Assembly (NCBI GenBank): GCA_013396755.1
Contig: VWZF01002257.1
Span: 122,386-186,385 of the forward strand
DNA: 64,000 nt
From: Sclerurus mexicanus
Taxonomy: Eukaryota > Chordata > Aves > Passeriformes > Furnariidae
Direction of reading: 5' to 3'
Shown here: positions 1 to 12,252 of the stretch, piece after piece
Layout: every line of letters begins with the position of its first letter
Position numbering within the stretch: the first letter of the stretch is position 1
The notes under the pieces: model-generated
The model's database searches: none
Told to the model about the DNA's origin: nothing
The model's input: only the letters and a program-made list of their open reading frames with translations
Position numbers and translations under genes: made by a program

Positions 1-3000
1 CTCCCTGGCTGACTCTCCATCTCTCTGCAATGGGATGGATTTATTCCTCGGGTTCGGAGCAGGGTGTCCTCTGGAGCTTTCTCAGCACCAGCTCTTCTCC
101 CTGGCAGAAGGAACCTGCAGTTCTTCTCTCCCTTGGCACCCCTCTTGCTCCAGCACAGTCAATCCCAGCCTGCTCCTCCCTCCTGCCAAGGCCGTGCAGG
201 GCACAGCGTGCCCCATGCCACACTGGCACCACAGAAAACTCACAGATTAAACAAACACATCGCCACGGCCTCTGATAAAGCAGGAAATGCCCCCAGCTTG
301 GGAGTTACAGCCACGGTGATGCTTCCAAAAACCTCTTTTGCAGTGCCTGGATGCGCCAGCCCCCCCCGAAAACCTTGGGCACTGCAGGCGTGAGCAGCCA
401 GCCAGTGCTGGGGGGACCCCAGTTGCCCCCCAGCTCAGCGACCCCAGTGCCAGCGGCATTAGGGCAATTTGCCGCCTGACCCCGGCTGGAGAATGGAATC
501 TGTCATGCTTCACTTGACCTGCTGGCCGAGTCATCATCCCGTGGGGAGCGTTGGTTCGAGCTGTGTGAAAACAAGGAAAAGCGGGGAGGGAAAGAGGGCT
601 GTGGTGCCTGGATGTCTCCTCTCCTCTCCTCTCCTCTCCTCTCCTCTCCTCTCCTCTCGTGTCCCTCTCCACCACCCAGAGCATGTGGGAGCTGGAAGAG
701 CATCAGCCAGTGCTTTAAGGAGGGGATTTCTTGCTGCCCCTCATGCTCTGGCCCTGGCCAGGGGCTGGGTGGGAGCTGACCTGGAGGCTGGAAAGGTCCC
801 AGGTGCTCTGCAGGGACCAGGCTTTGCTTCTGCATCCCCAGAACCATCTGGGGCTGAGTTTCCTTAAGGAAGCCCGATCTGAACGTGATTCCCCCTTTAG
901 CCTCCCTGGCACGCATTTCCTTTTTTGCCAAAATCATGCAGTTTCGTGAATTCAAAGGACAGATTGAGCACAAGGGATGACTTGCCTCGGGGAAGGAACA
1001 TGAGAGTCACCTTTGCCTTCATGTCTTAACCATCTGCCCATGTAATAGTTTTGGTGTGAGTGAGAGCAGCATGGGAATAGCACAGGGCTGACCATTCCAG
1101 TGCCCCCTTCCGATGTGGCTTCTTCCAGGAAGGGCTCGGTGAAGGAATGAGATAACCCAGCCCTGCTAAGAAAACACCTGCAGAAACATTTAGTGAGCCC
1201 CAGACATCTGGCTTAACCCAAACCCATCCAAGTATTTTCCAGAGGAGAGGGACGGAGAAATACCCACGACAGCTCTCCCAGGAGCCCTTTGCTCAGGATC
1301 TGTGGCACAGCTGGGGACGTCAGGAGTTATTTATGGGTTGTTTCTTTTTCAGCCTGCTGTGATCAATAGGTGTGACCCATCACACAATCCAATACCGTAT
1401 CAGCGGGCAGTGCAGGAGAGAAGAGACTTTCCTGCACGTGGTCACAGTGCCACGCACCCAGTTGTCCTTCGAGGAGGGGAAGAAGCAGTCTCTCCCTCCA
1501 AGCTGCAGAGCAAAGCTGGGACACTCCTGCTTTCAATCCCATGGGTTTCCACCTCTAGGTGCTTCAATAGGCTTGCAGTTCCCACCCTTGCCACCTGCTA
1601 GAAATAACCCTGTGGAAAAATTATGAACGCAGCACGTCTGAGCTGAAGTGGGAGAAGTAAGATCCAGCTGGAGTACATCTCAGCCGACCTGTGCTGCTGA
1701 AGCTCCCGATTCCCCTGAGGTGGCTTTGGCATTCCTCACCTCCAGCTCTTCCTTGGTGTGCCACCTGGATCTGCCAGTCCCTCCCAGGCAGCAGAGGCAG
1801 GTGGCAGTAATCTGGGCAGTTATCTACACTTTCCTGCTCATAGAGGTGCAGACAACCTGTATCTGGTCAAAGGGGTGTGTTAGGGGGAACGGGGCTGCTC
1901 CTGATCCCTATCCATGGGGAAAACAGATCTCCCCAGAGTGGGATCATGGAGGAGGAGGAGGAGGCAGCGTTGAGCAGCTGGCAGAGGACCTGCTCCCAAG
2001 AGAGGGTCAAGGTTTCCTCACCAAGCACACACAGCTCTCTGGTCCCCAGCCCAGTCCTGGGTGTCACTGGGGTTCACCCCATCAGGGGACAGGATGGGAC
2101 ATTGTTCCCTCCATCAGGAAAGCAGATTCCCTGATTAGATGAATCACATGCAGACAGAGCTGAGAGACTCTTTGGCTCCTGTCCAGCCATGATGTCTGAA
2201 GACTTACAGCCTGTGACCCTCTCAAAGTGCTTTCCTTAAGTAAACACCAAAAGTTATCTTCGATGCCAAGTGATGAAAGTGAAGGTTTCATCTCCTCTCC
2301 ACTCCTCGCTTCAGGAGCAGCAGCAATTGCATTGGCTGCACCAGCAAAGACCTCCACCCATCCAGCCACGTTCCTTGGGTCAGGATTTTCCATTCCAGTA
2401 TTTCATTCCCACTGTTTTTACTCGTATTTCAGTGTTTTCTCCCCTATGTCTCCCTGTGCTCCCTTTCTTTTGGGACATCCACAGTTTCTTTCTGGGGTGA
2501 TCTTGACTGGTTGCTTCAGGCAACCCCTCAGTGTTGTTGTCCTGGCACAGACCAAGGGCATCCCCTGCTCCAGATCCTGAAGAGTTTATCACCCAAATAC
2601 ATGAGGAATACAAAGGGTGGGGGCAGGGAGTTGATGGAATGCACAGGGAAATTGCACGAAGCAGGATTTTGGCCAGAAAAGGTCTTTAGTAAGCACCTTG
2701 TCAGACCCTGGGATAAAGTCCTACCAGCACATGCTAAAGGACATCTTCCCCCAACTGATGGTCCCCAAATTAGAAGCACAGCCATTACAAACCTCTCTCC
2801 AGCAGACAGAAAGTGCTCTTTTATGGGTGAAAACATTCCTTCTCTCTGCTTGGCTATGTGACTGAAACCCCACAGGAGGACTTTGCATTCCAAAGGTCAC
2901 CATCACCCGTCTGATTTTTCTTCAAAATCGGTAAAATTAGGAGCCAAGTTACAACCTCATCCTTATCCCCCTTCCCCTGGTATCATCTTACGCTCCTTGC

Positions 3001-5094
3001 AAGGACAAGGATTCCTTTTTTTTCCTCTAGCAGGGATGCACAGGCTCCTGTTCCCATCCCAGATGGCATACCCAGGAGCAATGGCTCCGGATGGACATGT
3101 CACAATAAAATCTCCTTTCTATTTATACAGTGCTTGTGACCTTCAGCTGTTGCCACATCACTTTAGACGTAGCACAAACATGTCTTAAAACATCCTGGAG
3201 TTTGTTTCGGAAAGGTGCAGAGGCTCCTCATGTTTTCCAAGGGGTCATTAAGTGCAGGGACTCTGAACCTTTTGCACAAAGTGGCTAATGGCTTCATTTT
3301 TTTCTGTCTGTATCATCATTTCTGGGGTTAAACTTCGTCTTTAAAAACACAGATGGGCTCGGTTTAACGACTGGGAGAGGATCCAATTGTAAGTTGTCCA
3401 GCTGGTAAAACACCCTCACTGTTAAAAAACCGGTGAACTTGGGAATTCAGGCGGCTCCATCTTCCCATCATTGCCTTCCACTGTGTCTTTTCCCAGCTAC
3501 TCTGACGAGCCATGAACCCCCCAAAAGGTCTTCACAGAGCAAACAGGGTCAGCGTGTGACCCATTCGCTTCTCCACCTCCTCTTGCACAAACCCCACCAA
3601 CCTCTCTGCATCTTTGGCCACGAGTCAGGTTTCTCAGGCCACTGTCAATGTGGTTTCTGAGCTTCCTTCAGTTTTCCTATTGAACTGCAGGGTTGGCCCT
3701 TGGTAGAGTGTGGAGCTCTTGGGCTGGTGCATCCCTCAGCCTCTCTGCCTCCATAAAGCACACTACACACAATTATGGATTAATTCATCACGTTAATGAG
3801 CATTAGGCATCTTCTCTTTTAATCTGAGCTCCAAACCCAGCTCCTGTCCTTGGGCAAGAGAACATCCCAGCCTTAATTTTGACTATGTGGTGTCCCAGCA
3901 CCAGAAGGGACTCCTGGTGGGCTTTACACTGGATATTTTGGGAGGGGGGTTACAGCGGGGTGTCCTCAGTTGCTGTTTTATGGCATTTTCCTTAGGGAGA
4001 TGCAGGATGTGGATGAGGTGGGAGAACAAGACCTTCCAAGTCATTAATTGAAGCTCGTGGAGAAGTCTTGTCATCCAGACACATAGAAAAAGCACTGCTG
4101 GGAGATGAATTAATATGAAATTAATATTAAGCAAGCTGTGTCTGCTATTTTGGATGTTTTGGAGAGGGGAAAATATAGACAGGGAGAGCGGCTGGGGTGT
4201 TTATTGGATGTTCAATAAGGAGCCTTTGTAGTCAGGAAAGAAATCCTGGTTTTAAAGAGAATATCTGAAGATGAAATGAGCTGTGGGGGCTGAGCCCTGC
4301 GTGAGGAGGGATTGACTCTTCCCCGTTTCAGCAGAACCTCAGGATGGTGTTTCCACAAAAAAAAAATCCAGGTATTTTCACTCCAAACCTGCTTGTCTCC
4401 CCTTGCCTGGCTCTGTGTTGGGCAGAGCTGGGCCAGAAGGATGGGACACAGGTGTGAGCAGAGAGCAATAAACCAGCCATCCCCTCGTGATGGGACGGAG
4501 GGTCAGGGCTGGTCCCCTTCAGGCTGCTCGAGCCCAGGGCTCTCATTCAGGGACCTTTGTTTGCTTCCAGCAGGGTGAAATCACCCAAGAGCGTGGCTTA
4601 GATCACGCCAAAGTCCTGCTGACTTTCAAAAGGACTCAGTTATTGATTTCTGGGGACTGTGCTTCTCCCTGGAGGACTGGAAGAAGCCCAAGGCGGTTGC
4701 CAAGGATGCCTGCAAACCGTGGCTCTGAGAGCAGCCTTGTTTAACGAGGACCTTTCCTAATGCAGTTTGAGGCTGAGGTCATTCCCCCAGGCTGCTCTGG
4801 GAGAGCAGACACGCTGGAGGAGCTGCTGGCCAAGGCTACTCTCCCTGAAAACAGACCTGAAACAGGGTAATGATGTTTTCTACCCAAAGCCTTTCCATGG
4901 CAAAGAGCCAGAGATTTCCACCTTGCTGAAGCGGCTGATCTGGTGACCCTGGGGTGAATCCCACACCAACACGGAGCTGGGAGATGTTCATTGAGCACCC
5001 CAAGGAGTGGTGGGGAGGTGCTAAAATCAGCCCTTTGTCAATAAAAAACCTGGCTGTGGCCATCTGACACAAGTGTGTACGTGGGCACAAACCA
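1..5094. other. Non-coding DNA, no gene seen
   Basis: The open frames here are short, overlapping and unlike known proteins. The segment holds a CTCCT array (616-658), a short GGA run (about 1947-1966) and an AT-rich, homeodomain-site-rich stretch near 3740-3830. Confidence 0.6.
616..658. repeat. (CTCCT)n microsatellite
   Basis: Between eight and nine uninterrupted copies of CTCCT, purely pyrimidine on this strand. Confidence 0.95.
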
Positions 5095-5338
5095 GGAGCT
5101 GTGGAGGGGGATGGAGGTCAGGACAAATCCCTCCATTCACTTCTGCAGGGATGAGAGAGGCAGCAAAGCTTTCAATGGGAGCCTGGGAGTTTCTCCAGGA
5201 AAGGGCTGTGACAGATCTGGTGTGGTGCTGAAAGAGAAGATAATGTGGAGGAGATAAGCTGTCTTGGCCAGCTCTCTGGGCTTGCACCCTTGGATTCTCA
5301 GTTGGAGAAAGCCCTGAGGCTTCTTCCTAGCAAAGCCA
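5095..5338 (+). repeat. 244-bp direct duplication, copy A
   Basis: It aligns without gaps to 6704-6947. I see only two differences in 244 bases (ggtcaggac versus ggtcaagac, and agagaaga versus agaggaga). The unit is not CR1 and I do not recognise it as a known mobile element. It has short open frames on both strands but nothing protein-like. Confidence 0.93.
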
Positions 5339-5417
5339 GCCAGATGTGTCCAGCACAGGGAGCTGAGATGGCCAAAACTTCTCAGTTTTCCACCTCAAAT
5401 AACTGGATGTAAACACT

Positions 5418-5640
5418 TGAATCACAGAATCACTAAGCTTGGAAAAGGCCTCCAAGATCAAGTCCAACCTTTGATGGACTAGCACCATGCCCACTAAAAC
5501 ATCTACTACCCAAGTGCCACATCTGCTCATTTTTTCAACACTTTCAAAGCTGGTGACTCCACCACTCCATGGGGAGCCTGTTCCAATGACTAATGAAGAA
5601 ATACTTCCTAATATCCAACCAAGACCTCAACTCATATGGG
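5418..5640 (-). mobile_element. CR1 LINE 3'-end fragment
   Basis: It reads 'aatcacagaatcactaagcttgg', then 'aagatcaagtccaacc', 'ggtgactccaccactccatgggg' and 'ttcctaatatccaacc' in order. These are the reverse complement of a CR1 3' end, including the terminal gattctgtg-type octamer. It is diverged and 5'-truncated. Confidence 0.85.
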
Positions 5641-6103
5641 CTGATATCTTAGTAGCAAAACAGGCAGTATTGTCCCCACCAAGGATCCCCACCACAGAGG
5701 ATGTTTATGGAGACTCTGTGCTCTGTCTACCTGCTCTGTGCAGGTGCCTCAAATACTCTGGGACACCTACAAGGCTCTTAGACACGGGCATGGACAACTG
5801 AACTGAGCTCAGATGGCACAGCCAGGGCAGACTGGAGAGCAGCCACCAAGGTGTGATCAGCAGAAACACCAGCCATGGGTGATAAAGAGTCAGCCATCTG
5901 AAGCTGCCTTAGCACAGCTGAATCCCAGGCCAGCAAAGCCCTCATTGCATCAGCTGTTATTTCCTTCCATGCTGGATGAAGGTCTGCAGAAACGTGGAAT
6001 CTCACGGATACCTCCCCGTGGAGTGACGCAGCCCTGGGGAGCAGGGAGTCTGCACCCATCTGTGCCCCCTGGAATATCAAACACTGCTGCCTGAAAACCA
6101 GAG
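5641..6103. other. Non-coding spacer
   Basis: Unique-looking sequence between two CR1 fragments. A 146-residue open frame on the minus strand has no recognisable motif. Confidence 0.5.
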
Positions 6104-6345
6104 AATCATAGAACAGAGCCATGGAATGGTTTGGGTTGGAAGGGTCCTTAAAGATCACACAATTCCAATCCCTTCTGCCATGGGCAGGGACGCCTTCCCC
6201 CAGCCCAGGTTGCTCCAAGCCCTGTCCAACCTGGCCTTGGACACTCCCAGGGATCCAGGGGCAGCCACAGCTTCTCTGCCCAACCTGTGCCAGGGCCTCA
6301 CCACCCTCACAGGGAGAAACGTCTTCCTAATAAACAGCCCTTGAT
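6104..6345 (-). mobile_element. CR1 LINE 3'-end fragment
   Basis: It starts with a degraded CR1 terminal octamer (aatcatagaa) and the 'tggtttgggttggaaggg' block, then runs through 'gccatgggcagggac', 'ttgctccaagccctgtcc' and 'ggatccaggggcagcc' to the 'cttcctaata' block. It is minus-strand and 5'-truncated. Confidence 0.9.
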
Positions 6346-6703
6346 GCCCAGATCTTTGCCATGATTAACAACTCTCATCCTCCCACTGATTCCAGCGTGA
6401 TCCCGAGGGTGGCTCTGCAGCCCCCACAGCTGTGCACCCCTTGAAACACCCTCACCAACAAAAGGTCCCTGCTCTTTCCTCTGCCAAACATGAACCCAAA
6501 GAGGTATAAAGCTGCCAAAACCCAGCTCTGCCTGAGGCTTGGCTTGATGGATGGCAGAGCTCAGCTGGGAGCTGTTTAATTTGGGTGAAAGACACTGTGT
6601 GGGAAGCAGCCCTGCCTGAGCTCCAAGGTGTGTAGGAGCCAGCTCGGTTTCATCTCAGCTGATTCCAGCAGCAGAGCGTTGCTTTGGAGAAAACGAAATG
6701 CCG
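6346..6703. other. Non-coding spacer
   Basis: No gene and no recognisable repeat seen between a CR1 fragment and the second copy of the 244-bp duplication. Confidence 0.5.
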
Positions 6704-6947
6704 GGAGCTGTGGAGGGGGATGGAGGTCAAGACAAATCCCTCCATTCACTTCTGCAGGGATGAGAGAGGCAGCAAAGCTTTCAATGGGAGCCTGGGAGTT
6801 TCTCCAGGAAAGGGCTGTGACAGATCTGGTGTGGTGCTGAAAGAGGAGATAATGTGGAGGAGATAAGCTGTCTTGGCCAGCTCTCTGGGCTTGCACCCTT
6901 GGATTCTCAGTTGGAGAAAGCCCTGAGGCTTCTTCCTAGCAAAGCCA
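6704..6947 (+). repeat. 244-bp direct duplication, copy B
   Basis: Near-identical to 5095-5338 (two mismatches, no gaps), in the same orientation, 1609 bases further on. The CR1 fragments at 5418 and 6104 and the spacer lie between the copies. Confidence 0.93.
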
Positions 6948-6967
6948 AAAGTGACCCTTCAGCAGAC

Positions 6968-7280
6968 AACCACAGAACGGTTTGGGTTGGAAGGGACCTT
7001 TAAAGGTTCTTTAGTCCACCCCCCTGCCATGGGCAGGGACACCTTCCACCAGCCCAGGTTGCTTCAACCTGGCCTTGGACAATCCCAGGGATCCAGGGGC
7101 AGCCACAGCTTCTCTGCCCAACCTGTGCCAGGGCCTCAACACCCTCACAGCCAACAATTCCTTCCCAATATCCCACCCAGCCCTGCCCTCTGGCACTGGG
7201 AAGCCATTCCCTGTGTCCTGCCACTCCATGCTCTTGTCCCAAGTCCCTCTCCAGCATCAGTTCTTCAAATTCCTTTAGAC
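6968..7280 (-). mobile_element. CR1 LINE 3'-end fragment
   Basis: It carries the full run of CR1 3' blocks in reverse: 'cggtttgggttggaaggg', 'gccatgggcagggacacc', 'ggatccaggggcagcc', 'gccagggcctcaacaccc' and 'cactccatgctcttgtcc'. Compared with other copies, part of the 'ccaagccctgtcc' segment is missing. Confidence 0.9.
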
Positions 7281-9298
7281 TTGGAAAGGGAATATTTCAT
7301 ACAGAACCCCATACATTGTACGATATCCCAAAGACCTCAATTTCTGCTCCTTCTCCTCAAAATCCCACCAAAAACTGAAACCATCAATATCCCCAAAAGT
7401 TGCTCACAACCTCCTGCATCCCCCCTTATTTGGAGGGACCTCCTTGGTCTTGAACATGTTCAGCCTGCCATGAAGCTCTAGCTGGTGATGAGACAGCCCT
7501 TGGCACTGGTATTTCTGAGCACCCCCAAACCATCTGCTCCAGTTCCATCCCTCTTCTGGGTCCCTGTGAGGAGGAGGAGACTCCAGCTGAGAGAAAGGGA
7601 CAGGCCGCCCACTTGTGCTGAGTAACCATTGCCAAATTGGATGCCAGCACATACACACACACACACACGAAAATATTTCCACCGAGGTTGCTATGAACAA
7701 TGGTCTCTTGATTATTTGCTATCTCAAACACATATGCCTTTGGCAGCTCTCCACGGGGAACAGGCAGTTCAAGCACTGACCCTCCCGCTCTTGGACCAAC
7801 TCGTTGGCATTTCTACGTCCCGCACTGCCAGCTGAGGGGGTGTTTCATCAGCGAGGAATGGGACGTGATCCCTGCCCTGGGAGTTTGCAAGACAAGGCCA
7901 AGCACGTGGGCAAGGGAACAGCCATGTCCTAATCAATGATGGTGAGACGACTCCTCTGCCTCATGGATCCAGAGGTCTTCATTGGCTACTGGGAAAGCTT
8001 GACCGTCTCCTTGGACACAGTCCCAACCTCACTTTGCTATCAACTTCCTTCAAACCTTCCCATGGTGTCTACAAACCCATGGGAAGACATCAAGGAATGT
8101 CCAGCCAAGGTTTCTCAGTCCTTTTTCCAAGGACATGACAGAGTAGGGACAGCCTGGCTGTCCCTGCGCCTTAAGTCCAGATGCACTGGAGTCACACCGT
8201 GATGATGTCCCACCTGAAAGGTGACCAGCAGCGATGGAGTAAGCACTGGAAGGTGTTTGAACCCAGGAGATGTGAGGAGTTGAGCAAAGTCCTGCTTACA
8301 CAAGGTAAGAACACGTCCATGGGTCGTGTCGTAGAGAAACCAGAGTGACTGCCCAGTGCTGGCCACTTCCTAAGGGAAGAAGGACCAAGGTTCTTGGAGA
8401 AGTGTTTGATCTGACGATTATTTGTGACACATGGATGACTTTGCCCAGTCCCAGGTTGCCTTCCCTGCTGGTTCCTCCCTCCCTGAGAGAGCCTTCCAGA
8501 GACCCCTCTCAGCTCTCCCAGCTTTTGCAATGTCTACAAATAGTTGGTGCGTGCTGAAAAGAGCAGATCTGAAACCACAGTTGGCAAATTGCACCAACAA
8601 GCATATTCTCAGCGAGGCATTGTTCCAGTTTGTATATGTCTGAAAGGAACTGTTCAGGCATATGTTAAAGTTGGCACCTTCTCCCTGGGACTCGCTGCAA
8701 TCTGACGGCTGGAGCATGATAACCACATCAAGACACACAAAACACTCAGCAAATGAGGGAAAACAAAGTCCACTCAGGATGCTGGAGGGGCTGGGATGAG
8801 GACAAGGAGCAGGGGCAGAGCACTGTCCTCTGGAGAGGGAGCTCATCCCAGCCTGATGTAGAGAGCGATGGCATCTGCAAGCTCTTCTTGGAAAGGGATC
8901 AAGAGCAGGGTAGAAGAGGAGAAGAGACAACCTGCTGCCCCGATGCTAGTGCCAGGATAATCCTTATAAAAAGACTGAGCCATGGAAAAGGAGAGTGAAC
9001 CCAAACCACGTGAGGTGTCCTACAGGTCTGGGCTTCAGCCCATGATGACTTGCACTGGGGATGGGCTCAGTGGGGACACAGGGCACACTGAGGGTCCTCA
9101 GCTCCCATGGAGGTCTGGACCTGGCATAAAACCTCTCCCTTGGAGAGGCTGAAGAACGTTAGGGGGAAATGTTGCCCTGGTTTTGCTTTTCCTTGAGCGT
9201 CCGCGCACAGCCGCAGCTGGGGCAAGGATGTTGGGGTGACCTGGTGGGGCTGCAACATCATCAGGACATCCTCCTGTTAGCAGTGCTCGGTTAACTGT
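7281..9298. other. Non-coding DNA, no gene seen
   Basis: It holds an (AC)8 microsatellite at 7653-7668 and a conserved-looking stretch near 8520-8660. The open frames are short or lack recognisable motifs. Confidence 0.5.
7653..7668. repeat. (AC)8 dinucleotide repeat
   Basis: Eight uninterrupted AC units. Confidence 0.95.
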
Positions 9299-9352
9299 CG
9301 GACTCAATGACCTTAGAGGTCTTTGCCAACCTAAATGATTCTGTGATTGTGA
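9299..9352 (+). mobile_element. CR1 LINE 3' terminus
   Basis: It reads 'gactcaatgaccttagaggtc', 'ccaacctaaatgattctgtg', then a second gattgtg octamer. This is the plus-strand 3' terminus of CR1 and only about 54 bases remain. Confidence 0.8.
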
Positions 9353-10690
9353 TTATCCACTGTGATCAAACTGGTCCTGCCTCAGCTTAGGCGTGACCCA
9401 TCACTGGATGGTGGGACACGTTCAGGTTCTCTCTTCATCCCCTCAGGGTGTCCAGGAGCATCCCACTGCCCCTTGGAGAGGGCAGCTGGAGCTCATCTTC
9501 CCTCAGGTGCAGCTTTCTCCCCACTGGTGTTCCATCCTGGAGGTGTGTGAAGATCAGAGGGGAGTTCATCTGAATCTGGCAGTGACACAAGAATCTCCAT
9601 GAGCTTCTTTAAGACACCTCTCCCCCATGTATGACCCCTCAAGAGGCTGCACCACCAGGCTCAGAGGAGACCAGGCTGCCTGTGAACACTTCTAGCCTGG
9701 GAACTGCTTTGCATGGACAGGGATAATCCTGCTGGGTCCTGGGTACCTCTTCATCTCTGGTGGGACTGTCCCAGATTACGTGTCTGACTAGACCCTCTGA
9801 ATCCCCTACTGACAGCCCTGCTCTCTCCCTTGGCCTGGGCAGATTTTACAGCAAAGGACCCCCCAGCTGTCCATGCAGGACCTGACCTGTTCCACTGCTT
9901 GGCAGTGCTGGTGGGGAGCAGAAGAATCCCAACCCCAGGAGAAGTGGCTTTGTCCCAGGCTCTAATCCCAGCCCTCAAAGGTGACTGACCAAGTAAATCA
10001 GAGAGCCTCAGCTGCCCTTTCCATCCTGGGAGGATCACACACAGCGCCTGGATCTCTGTCAGCAGCAACCTGTGCAGGGAGACACCCAGAGCCTGCAGTT
10101 CTGTGGGAGCAGCCCAGAGCCTGTCGGGCACTGTTAGCAGGAATAATTAATTACCTGCCCTGCCATTTCACTGGAAAGCAGCAGAATTAAGTGACGGCAA
10201 TTCCTGCTTCTTTCCTCCCTCCTGGGGCTTCCAACAGGTGAGCAGGAGTGGTGTAACCTTCATGTATCCATGGAAAGGCCAAGGGGAGCAGAACCTAACT
10301 GTGTGTGTGTTGCAGGACCTAAATGTGCTGCATCAACCCCAGTGCTGGGGTGAAGCTGGAACCAGGGGCATGTGTCACCAACCTCAGAAGCTTTTCCTCT
10401 TCCCTCTGGAACCTCTCATTTCTCCTTGGAGAAGACAAGTCCATGCCATGTCTGTGTCAGGAGCTGCCCTGCCTTCAGGGTCCTTGGCCATTTGAATGCC
10501 CCTTTTTTAGTTTGTCTAAGAGGGACTTTGGGGAGTTTGCCCCCTCTGCGAGCTCAGGTCCTCCTTGGCCTCTCCATGGGGTGGGAAAGTTGTTTCATCT
10601 CTCACATTGACTGCACCTCCCCATCCCATCCCCACTGCAGACCCCCAGAGGTTCAGGCTGTGCCCCCCAAAGGGCTCAGCTCCTGAAGAT
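9353..10690. other. Non-coding DNA, no gene seen
   Basis: Only unconvincing open frames. A TAATTAATTA core lies near 10145-10155 inside a short AT-rich stretch. Confidence 0.5.
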
Positions 10691-11128
10691 GTGGGGAAAC
10701 AGGGACCAAAATGGGATTTTTATGGTGGATACAGGCTTGCTTCCCACTCCCCCCCAGCCCTGTCTGTCACCGGGGGGCTGCCTGTGCCCCTCAAACCCCA
10801 ACCGTGCCCCCGAGACACCCCTCAACCCACTGCACAGAGCAGTGTTGGGGCTTAGATGTATTGGGGGGCTCTTTTTGGGGGGGCACGAGGGCAATGAGGC
10901 ACGGTGACACTGTGGGGCACCGAGCCAGGGCACCACCAGCCCCCAAACACCCCCTGTCCCGGAGTCCTGTGGGGCAAGGGGACAGCGATGGGAGGGGGTC
11001 CATGTTGCATCCCAATATCCCCAGCCGGGTCCATGGGGACAGAGCCCTGTCCTGGGGGTGGCTGGGTGGTGAGGGAAGAGTTAAAGGGAAGGCGAGCAGA
11101 TCCTCCTCCATCCTCCCAGTCCTCGCTG

Positions 11129-11129
11129 N
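11129..11129. other. Single ambiguous base (N)
   Basis: One unresolved base inside the GC-rich block, which marks poor local sequence support. Confidence 0.99.
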
Positions 11130-11295
11130 CCTAAAGTCGCAGCTGCCTGGATTTGGCCCCGCGGGGCCGTTCGGATGTGACAGCACCCAAAAATAGAGTG
11201 CGAGGCGGGGAGGAGCGGGGGGCAGACCTGTGTGCCAGTGCCAGGGCCAGGTTATTCCCCCCCCTCGTCCCCCTTTCCTCGTCCTCTTTTCTTTT

Positions 11296-11301
11296 NNNNN
11301 N
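11296..11301. other. Six-N gap between near-duplicate flanks
   Basis: The roughly 40 bases either side of the gap are nearly the same (a C-run, 'ctcgtc', 'ccctttcctcgtc', then a T-rich tail). That suggests either a collapsed or mis-joined tandem repeat, or an overlap that the assembler failed to merge. Confidence 0.95.
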
Positions 11302-11550
11302 TTCCCCCCCCTCGTCGCCCTTTCCTCGTCTTCTTTTCTTTATTTCTTTATTTCTTTGGCAGTGATGTCAGGGAGGGGAGCGGTGGCTGGGGCTGGGGGT
11401 TGGATTCACGGGAAGGAGGTTGCTGGCGGCCGGGTGATTAACGTGCAGTTGCTGGGAATTATGTCATCTGCCTCGGTGCTGGGTGGCCCTCGCCCAGGAG
11501 CGGCGGTGGGGAGGGAGGGAGGACGTGGGGGGACGTCATGACACGGGGCT

Positions 11551-11740
11551 CCCCGCTCGGGGCTTCACCCGAGGAGGCACCGATGCCTCCCTGTCTCTGC
11601 GAGGACTTGGGCATCCAGTGTCCCTCCCCACCCCAACACGCTGTTCCCCACTCGGGACAGCACCCAAGGAGGCACCGGTGCCTCGCTGGCTCTGCAGGGA
11701 TGTGGGCATGGAGGGTGTCCCCACACCCATCGCAGCCCCT
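11551..11740 (+). repeat. Approximately 95-bp imperfect tandem duplication (two copies)
   Basis: Copy 1 starts near 11551 and copy 2 near 11646. They share, in order, 'cccc.ctcggg', 'caccc.aggaggcaccg.tgcctc', 'ct.gctctgc' and 'tgggcat'. Each copy has a palindrome at the same place: 11573-11590 with one mismatched pair, and 11669-11684, which is perfect. Confidence 0.85.
11669..11684. promoter_or_regulatory. Perfect 16-bp palindrome
   Basis: GAGGCACCGGTGCCTC equals its own reverse complement. It lies in copy 2 of the tandem duplication; copy 1 has the same structure with one mismatch. It could bind a dimeric factor or form a small cruciform. I cannot name a factor. Confidence 0.5.
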
Positions 11741-12184
11741 CCAAGCCATGGGTGCGCGCTGGCAGGGCTGTGGGTGCACACCCACCCCACTGCCCTCTGC
11801 TGCTGGGGGGCCCACATCCGCGGGCTTCCTCCCCACGCAGGAGAAAAGCGGGTTGTGGCTCCTCCCGACGGCTCGTCCTGCCCGCTGGCCCGGCGGAGCA
11901 GGAGGAGAGGGTGCCGTGGGGAAGGGAGGGTGAAGGTGGGCACCCCCTCTGCCAGCTCCCCGGGAGGGAGAGGGGCTAGAGCTGCTGCACTGCAGCACAG
12001 AGCCCCATCCGGGGCTGTGGGTGTGCCCGAGGGGCGCAGGAACCCCTCTGCCACCCCGGCCCCTCCTCGGAGCCAAGGCAAGAGCCTGGGGACCTGTGGA
12101 TGCCAGCGGCCCCCTCGCCCCCCTTTCTCTGCTCCAGGGAAGAATGTTGGGCTGCTGGATGCTCCACACCCTCCAGGGCATCTG

Positions 12185-12252
12185 CCTGAGCATCCCCTGA
12201 GCATTCCCTGAGCACCCGCTAAGATTCCCCCTGAGCACCCCCTGAGCATCCC
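12185..12252 (+). repeat. Short degenerate tandem repeat (CTGAGCAYCCC-like)
   Basis: The motif 'ctgagcat/cccc' recurs about five times in a row with small changes, in the GC-rich block. Confidence 0.7.
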
